Assembly: GCF_030269325.1 (NCBI RefSeq)
Contig: NZ_BSTD01000007.1
Coordinates: forward strand, 310,001-374,000
Length of the DNA: 64,000 bases
Direction of reading: 5' to 3'
From: Amycolatopsis sp. NBRC 101858
Lineage (GTDB): Bacteria > Actinomycetota > Actinomycetes > Mycobacteriales > Pseudonocardiaceae
Numbering within the stretch: the first letter of the stretch is position 1; every line of letters begins with the position of its first letter. The notes below the pieces were generated by a model that saw only the letters and a list, made by a program, of their open reading frames with translations, searched no databases and had not been told where the DNA came from. The position numbers and the translations under genes were made by a program. Below, piece by piece: positions 59,569 to 64,000 of the stretch.

Positions 59569-62500
59569 TCAGCGGGCCAGCAGGGTGCTGATCCGGAGGA
59601 ACGTCCGGGTCGTCATCGTGACCCGCACTTCCGTGGTGGTGACCGGCTCGAACGAGAACGTCGTCGGGTCGTTCGATCCGGTCCCCCACGTGATCTTCAG
59701 GCCGCGCACCGGCACGAACCCGCGGTCCGTGCGGCAGGCGACCTCGACCGCGTCCGGCCGGCCGTGCCGGGCGTCCACGACGAAGTTCGCCGTGAGCGCG
59801 CCGAAGCGCTGCGGCCTCGGCCAGACCAGGGACACCCAGTCCCCGGGCCGCGGCCGGCTCACCGCGGGCAGCGCCGCGGTCGCCTGCTTGACGTAGAAGT
59901 TCGACCAGCCGGTGGCCGGGTCGCCGTCCAGCATCGCCGCGGGCAGCGTGTCCGGGGCGCCCGAGTAGCTCGCGTCCGCGGCCAGGACGACCGGCGCTTC
60001 CGGCCGGTCGACGGCTCGCGCGCCGGGGCCGTTGCGCTGCCCGAGGTTCGTCCCCGGCACCGTGATCCTCCCCGGCGTCAGGCCCGGCGCGCTCGCCGTG
60101 ACGGTGATCGGGCCCCGGCCGCCGGTCGCGGCGATGACGGCGACGGCCTGGCCGTGGAACGCCGGGATCGACGGCTGCTGGTAGCTCTGCGCGAGCTCCT
60201 GCCGGCCGTTGTCCACCCCGGCGACCCGACCCGGCCCGCCGACGGTGAAGCGCAGCACCGGGTCGGCCCCGGGCACGACGACGCCGCGGGAGTCCACGAC
60301 CGACGCCGTCACGAACGCCATGGCGCCCTCGCCACGCGGCTCGGCGGCGAGCGTGACCGCGTGCGGCGGCCCGGCCGTCACCAGCTTGTCCCGGGCGACT
60401 TCGCGCCCGCCGGACCGGGCGATCGCGGTGAGCGTGCCGGGTTCGAACGGCACCGTCCACGTCAGGTGCAGCTTGCCGGAACTGCCGTTCGGGCTGGTGT
60501 AGCTGCCCGAGGGGTCGTTCTTGTCGTCGCCGGCGGGCTCGGTCGTCTCCAAGTACGGCCGTCCGTCCACAGTGGTCTTCCGGTCGAACTTCTTGGTACC
60601 CAGGGACTTCCCGTTGAGCACCAGCTCGACGGTGTCCACAGTGGAGTAGACCCACACGGCGACGGGTTCGCCGGGGCGGTGGGTCGTCCAGTCCATCGGC
60701 GTCAGGTGCACCATCGGCGCGGTGGTCCACTGGCTGCGGAAGAGGTGGAACGCGTCCTTGGGCAGGCCCGCGCTGTCGACCGCGCCGAAGAACGACGTCT
60801 TGACCGGGAAGACGTCGTACGGCGTCGGCTCGCCCAGGTAGTCCTGGCCGGCCCAGAGGAACTGGCCCTGGCAGAACTTCCGGTCGCGGTCCTTCTTCAG
60901 CGAGTACTCGCCGCTGAACGTCCACGAGGCCAGGTTGTTGTCGTACGACGACGTCGCGCGCTTGCCCGGCGTGTGGTTCTCGCCCGTGTTGAGCAGGTCC
61001 GGGTCCTGGTAAGCCCCGCGCGTCGAGGTCTCCGACGACGACTCGGACTCGAAGAAGAACTTGTCCGGGTAGGCCGCGTGCAGGCCGTCGATCGACTGGG
61101 CGGTGTTGTAGTTGACGCCGAGCCCGTCGAGCTGCCGCAGGATCAGGTCCTGCGGCGAGCCGGGCGCGGGCACGCTCCGGTAGCGGTCCGAGCCCATGAT
61201 CACCGGCCGGGTCGGGTCGATGCCGCGGACGGTTTTGATGAGGCCGGCCGCGATCTCCGGGCCGCCTGCCATCGACGCGTCCGGCACCTCGTTGCCGATC
61301 GACCAGAGCACGACCGACGGCGAGTTCTTGGCCGCGTGCACCATTTCGGCGATGTCGCGCGCGCTCCACGCGTCGAAGTCGCGGTGGTAGTCGAACTCGA
61401 CCTTCCCGGTCCGCCAGCAGTCGAACGCCTCGACCATCAGCAGGATCCCGAGCCGGTCGCAGGCCGCCACCAGCTCGGGCGCGGGCGGGTTGTGCGCGGT
61501 CCGCAGCGCGTTGACGCCCATCGCGAGCATCAGCCGCAGCTGCCGCTCGAGCGCGGCGGGGTCGATCACGGCGCCGAGCGCGCCCTGGCTCGCGTGCAGG
61601 TTGACCCCGCGCAGCTTCATCGGCACACCGTTGAGCGAGAACCCGTTGCCGGGGTGGAACTCGGGGTGGCGGAAGCCGAAGTCGGTCGTGGTCGTGTCGA
61701 GCACCTGCCCGGCGACGACGACGTCGGTGCGGACGCGGTACAGCCGGGGGTTCGCGACCGACCACAGCCGCGGGCCGGCAACGGTCTGCGTGGTGACCGC
61801 GGTGGTGGTCTTGCCCGCGGGCACCGGCACGGTCGCCGAGCCCTTCGCCACCACGCGGCCCGCGGCGTCGGTGACGGTGGTGCGGACCTCGGCCGCCAGC
61901 GCCCCGGCGGAGTCGTTGACGACGTCCGTGGCCACCTTGACGGTGCCGCGGCCGGCGGCGATGTCGGGAGTGGTGACGAAGGTGCCGTGCCGGGCGACGT
62001 GCACCGGCTCGGTGACGACCAGCCGGACTTTGCGGTAGATGCCGCTGCCCGAGTACCAGCGGCTGCTGGGCAGCGGGTTCACCGCCCGCACGGCGAGGGC
62101 GTTCGGGGTCCGGCCGTCGGTGTGCAGGCGGCCGGTGAGGTCGAAGGCGAAGCCGGTGTAGGCGTACGGGTGGTTGCCGAGCAGCTCGCCGTTCACGTGA
62201 ACATGCGCGTCCGAATAAACACCGTCGAACTCGACCGACACGCGTTTGCCGGCGACCGAGGGCGGCAGGGTGAACGTCTTGCGGTACCAGCCGAGGCCGC
62301 CGCGGAAGAAGCCGGAGCCGCTCTGGGTGCCGTCCGCGGTGGGCGGAAGCTCGATGCTCCAGTCGTGGGGGACGTCGACGATCTGCCAGGCTTCGTCGCG
62401 GAAGGCCGGGTTCGCGGCGTCGGCGAAGCGGCCGTCCGGGTCGCTGACGCCGTCGGGGTTCGCGAGGACGAAGCGCCACCCGGCGGTCAGGTCGATGCTG

Positions 62501-62607
62501 CGGCCGGCACTCGTTCCGGCGGCCGCGGCGACCGGCGCGAGGGCCGAGGCCACGACGGCGGCGCCGGCTCCGCCCAGGACTTGACGTCTGCTCGGGGTCT
62601 GCGGCAT
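59569..62607 (-). CDS. Tat-exported glycoside hydrolase family 2 enzyme
   Basis: A 1,012-residue exported enzyme. The N terminus has a Tat signal (PSRRQVLGGAGAAVVASALA). The GH2 sugar-binding and immunoglobulin-like domains follow, then a TIM barrel with acid/base E440 in LWSIGNEVPD and nucleophile candidates E520/E522 in FFFESESSSE. Additional beta-sandwich domains include PGTLTAIARSGGREVARDK, and a C-terminal galactose-binding-like module contains VVLAADASYSGAPDTLPAAMLDG. GH2 enzymes hydrolyse beta-galactosides, beta-mannosides or glucuronides; the sugar cannot be assigned here. It ends four bases after the stop of the duplicated secreted protein gene (convergent) and is divergent from the enoyl-CoA hydratase. 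Confidence 0.9.
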   Translation of the reverse strand: MPQTPSRRQVLGGAGAAVVASALAPVAAAAGTSAGRSIDLTAGWRFVLANPDGVSDPDGRFADAANPAFRDEAWQIVDVPHDWSIELPPTADGTQSGSGFFRGGLGWYRKTFTLPPSVAGKRVSVEFDGVYSDAHVHVNGELLGNHPYAYTGFAFDLTGRLHTDGRTPNALAVRAVNPLPSSRWYSGSGIYRKVRLVVTEPVHVARHGTFVTTPDIAAGRGTVKVATDVVNDSAGALAAEVRTTVTDAAGRVVAKGSATVPVPAGKTTTAVTTQTVAGPRLWSVANPRLYRVRTDVVVAGQVLDTTTTDFGFRHPEFHPGNGFSLNGVPMKLRGVNLHASQGALGAVIDPAALERQLRLMLAMGVNALRTAHNPPAPELVAACDRLGILLMVEAFDCWRTGKVEFDYHRDFDAWSARDIAEMVHAAKNSPSVVLWSIGNEVPDASMAGGPEIAAGLIKTVRGIDPTRPVIMGSDRYRSVPAPGSPQDLILRQLDGLGVNYNTAQSIDGLHAAYPDKFFFESESSSETSTRGAYQDPDLLNTGENHTPGKRATSSYDNNLASWTFSGEYSLKKDRDRKFCQGQFLWAGQDYLGEPTPYDVFPVKTSFFGAVDSAGLPKDAFHLFRSQWTTAPMVHLTPMDWTTHRPGEPVAVWVYSTVDTVELVLNGKSLGTKKFDRKTTVDGRPYLETTEPAGDDKNDPSGSYTSPNGSSGKLHLTWTVPFEPGTLTAIARSGGREVARDKLVTAGPPHAVTLAAEPRGEGAMAFVTASVVDSRGVVVPGADPVLRFTVGGPGRVAGVDNGRQELAQSYQQPSIPAFHGQAVAVIAATGGRGPITVTASAPGLTPGRITVPGTNLGQRNGPGARAVDRPEAPVVLAADASYSGAPDTLPAAMLDGDPATGWSNFYVKQATAALPAVSRPRPGDWVSLVWPRPQRFGALTANFVVDARHGRPDAVEVACRTDRGFVPVRGLKITWGTGSNDPTTFSFEPVTTTEVRVTMTTRTFLRISTLLAR

Positions 62608-62720
62608 CGGAGAAGTCCCTTCCAGCGGCGTCGCGGGCGGAAAGGACTATCGCACAAGGGTTTCCCCAGGTCCAAAGGGTTCGATAATTTCGAACTCGCG
62701 GTTCGGCTGGCCACGGCGCC

Positions 62721-62737
62721 AAGCGACCGCTTAGTAT
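62721..62737. promoter_or_regulatory. AAGCG-N2-CGCTT motif with a TTAGTAT -10-like element
   Basis: AAGCGACCGCTTAGTAT lies about 30 bases before the start of the enoyl-CoA hydratase. It is the second copy of the motif found before the SDR gene at 39982 and is symmetrical over its first 12 bases. A shared transcription factor binding over the -10 region is likely. Confidence 0.45.
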
Positions 62738-62763
62738 GGGCAGCGACCCCCGAGGAGGCAGTC

Positions 62764-63561
62764 ATGTCCACTGTGGACGGAGTCCGGTACGCGGCGGACG
62801 GCCCGGTCGCCACGCTGACGTTCGACAAACCGGACCGCAGCAACGCGATGGACGTGCCGATGCAGGCCCGCTACGGCGGTCTCCTGCGGGAGGCGGACGC
62901 GGACCCGGCGATCCGGGCGGTGGTCGTCACGGGCGCGGGCCGGGCGTTCTGCCCGGGAGCCGACCTGGGGTTGCTGGACGACATCGCCGCCGCTCCCCCG
63001 GCATCCGGCGGCGGGCACGAGAACTTCCTCGACGTCCTGGCGGCGTCGACGGTGGGCGTGCCGGTGGTGGCGGCGATCAACGGAGGCTGCGCGGGCCTGG
63101 GATTCGTGATCGCGTGCTCGGCGGACGTCCGGTTCGCCGCGGCGGGCGCGAAGTTCACCACGGCGTTCGCCCGCCGCGGGCTGATCGCGGAGTACGGGAT
63201 CGCGAAGCTCCTGCCTGCACTGGTGGGCGAGGGCCGGGCCCGCGACCTGCTGCTGTCGGGGCGGACGTTCACGGCGGAGCAGGCGCTGGAGTACGGGCTG
63301 GTCCAGGAGGTGGTCCCGGCGGAGGAGCTGCCCCTGCGGGCTCACGCGTACGCCACGGAGCTGGCGACGTACAGCGCGCCGCGGTCGATGGCGGTGATGA
63401 AGGAGCAGTTCTTGCGCGAGGCGCTGCTGCCGCTTCCGGACGCGGCTCGCGAGGCGACGGCGTTGATGATCGAGTCGTTCGGGCGTCCGGAGCTGGCCGA
63501 GGGGCTGGCCAGCTGGAACGAGCGCCGCGAGCCGAAGTTCCCGTCCTACCCGGCGGAGTGA
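62764..63561 (+). CDS. Enoyl-CoA hydratase/isomerase (crotonase family)
   Basis: A 265-residue crotonase from ATG 62764 behind GAGGAGG. The oxyanion-hole motifs are GRAFCPGADLGLL and GGCAGLGFVIACSADVRF, and the catalytic Glu region reads FARRGLIAEYGIAKLLP. It hydrates enoyl-CoA in beta-oxidation or an aromatic/branched-acid pathway. Its promoter motif matches that of the SDR at 40 kb, which hints at coregulation. It overlaps the convergent edge gene by 16 bp at its end. Confidence 0.9.
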   Translation: MSTVDGVRYAADGPVATLTFDKPDRSNAMDVPMQARYGGLLREADADPAIRAVVVTGAGRAFCPGADLGLLDDIAAAPPASGGGHENFLDVLAASTVGVPVVAAINGGCAGLGFVIACSADVRFAAAGAKFTTAFARRGLIAEYGIAKLLPALVGEGRARDLLLSGRTFTAEQALEYGLVQEVVPAEELPLRAHAYATELATYSAPRSMAVMKEQFLREALLPLPDAAREATALMIESFGRPELAEGLASWNERREPKFPSYPAE

Positions 63562-64000
63562 GTGCGCCGGTTCGCTTCGCAGCGTTTGAACAGGTAGTAG
63601 CCGACGACCTCACCCTTGATGGCAACGTTCTGACCGGATGACATGAACTTGTCCCGGCTCTGCTGACCCTGCTCGACGAAGACGAATGAGCCGTTCACGA
63701 GCTCCCAGCCCTCCCGGCACACGGAGTTGAGGATCGCCACCGGGTCGCTCTCCCGCTGGCTCGTGGAGCTTCCCACCATGGCGACGATGACCGCCTTCTG
63801 GTTCATCACGTCCATGGAGTACTGGAACACGTGATCGCCCCGGCTGAACCCTGCCCGAGCGCGGCCGGCCGGAGATCGCTCGAAGGCCTCTCGCTCCTTC
63901 GCCGCCTGCTGGACGCGCTTGCGTTCCTCCAGCTCCTGGCGTTGCCGCTCCCTCGCGGCCGTCTCCGCCGCCAGCTCTTCAGGTGTCTTCTTCTTGAGCA
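63546..64000 (-). CDS. Coiled-coil protein of unknown function (5' end outside window)
   Basis: The frame is open to the right edge, so the true start lies beyond base 64000; GTG 63830 is only an internal start codon. The visible N-terminal part is a highly charged Lys/Glu/Arg helix (KKKTPEELAAETAARERQRQ) predicted as coiled coil. The C-terminal domain, FQYSMDVMNQKAVIVAMVG then CREGWELVNGSFVF and VVGYYLFKRCEANRR, resembles the small domains of DUF4177-like proteins, but the match is loose. No function is inferred. Confidence 0.6.
   Translation of the reverse strand, partial: LKKKTPEELAAETAARERQRQELEERKRVQQAAKEREAFERSPAGRARAGFSRGDHVFQYSMDVMNQKAVIVAMVGSSTSQRESDPVAILNSVCREGWELVNGSFVFVEQGQQSRDKFMSSGQNVAIKGEVVGYYLFKRCEANRRTHSAG

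Noticed and set aside
59764-62763. Plus-strand frame running into the enoyl-CoA hydratase
   Set aside because: Antisense to the GH2 gene; the real hydratase start is ATG 62764 with GAGGAGG just before it.

Overview
The window is high-GC actinobacterial DNA, most likely from a Pseudonocardiaceae member such as Amycolatopsis. This rests on the GC bias in codon third positions, the SCO6880-type conjugation operon, an AfsR/SARP-family regulator and paired alpha/beta acyl-CoA dehydrogenases. The genus is an inference. No rRNA, tRNA or CRISPR array was seen.

Bases 1 to about 33.6 kb look like part of an integrative conjugative element. They hold a truncated TraA-type relaxase/helicase and a lower-GC cargo pair (OLD nuclease and YaaC-like protein). 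A leftward transfer operon follows, about 10 kb long and tightly overlapping: ParA-like, small membrane protein, VirB8-like, VirB6/TrbL-like, SCO6880-like, VirB4, NlpC/P60 hydrolase, VirD4/TraG and DUF4913. Next comes a regulatory block (EspR-like HTH, MAB_1171c-type membrane protein, ImmA/IrrE metalloprotease, P450, STAND/LuxR regulator). Three exported proteins follow (sedolisin, L,D-transpeptidase, lipoprotein). The block ends with a rightward cassette of a MetE-like protein, cupin, mini-HTH, ketosynthase-III homologue with Ser at the nucleophile position, AbrB-like protein and tyrosine recombinase. The last three genes overlap by their stop and start codons.

From 33.6 to 39.8 kb lies a compact divergent module: an alpha/beta hydrolase and a caspase-like peptidase face a 1,152-residue CHAT protease. 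It looks like an undescribed biological-conflict system.

From 40 to 64 kb the content is chromosomal in style. An SDR/MaoC pair is followed by a phosphotransferase and three acyl-CoA dehydrogenases behind a perfect 20-bp palindrome. About 13 kb further on, an acyl-CoA ligase, a PLL-type lactonase and a TetR regulator lie behind a nearly identical palindrome. Together they suggest a lactone to 4-hydroxyacid to beta-oxidation regulon. Between the two lies a candidate RiPP cluster: a 31-residue aromatic-tailed peptide, a strong hairpin, a P450 with an unusual insertion and an AfsR-like regulator with heptamer repeats in its promoter. The remainder holds a very long repeat protein, a duplicated secreted protein, a Tat-exported GH2 glycosidase, an enoyl-CoA hydratase and a truncated coiled-coil protein at the right edge.
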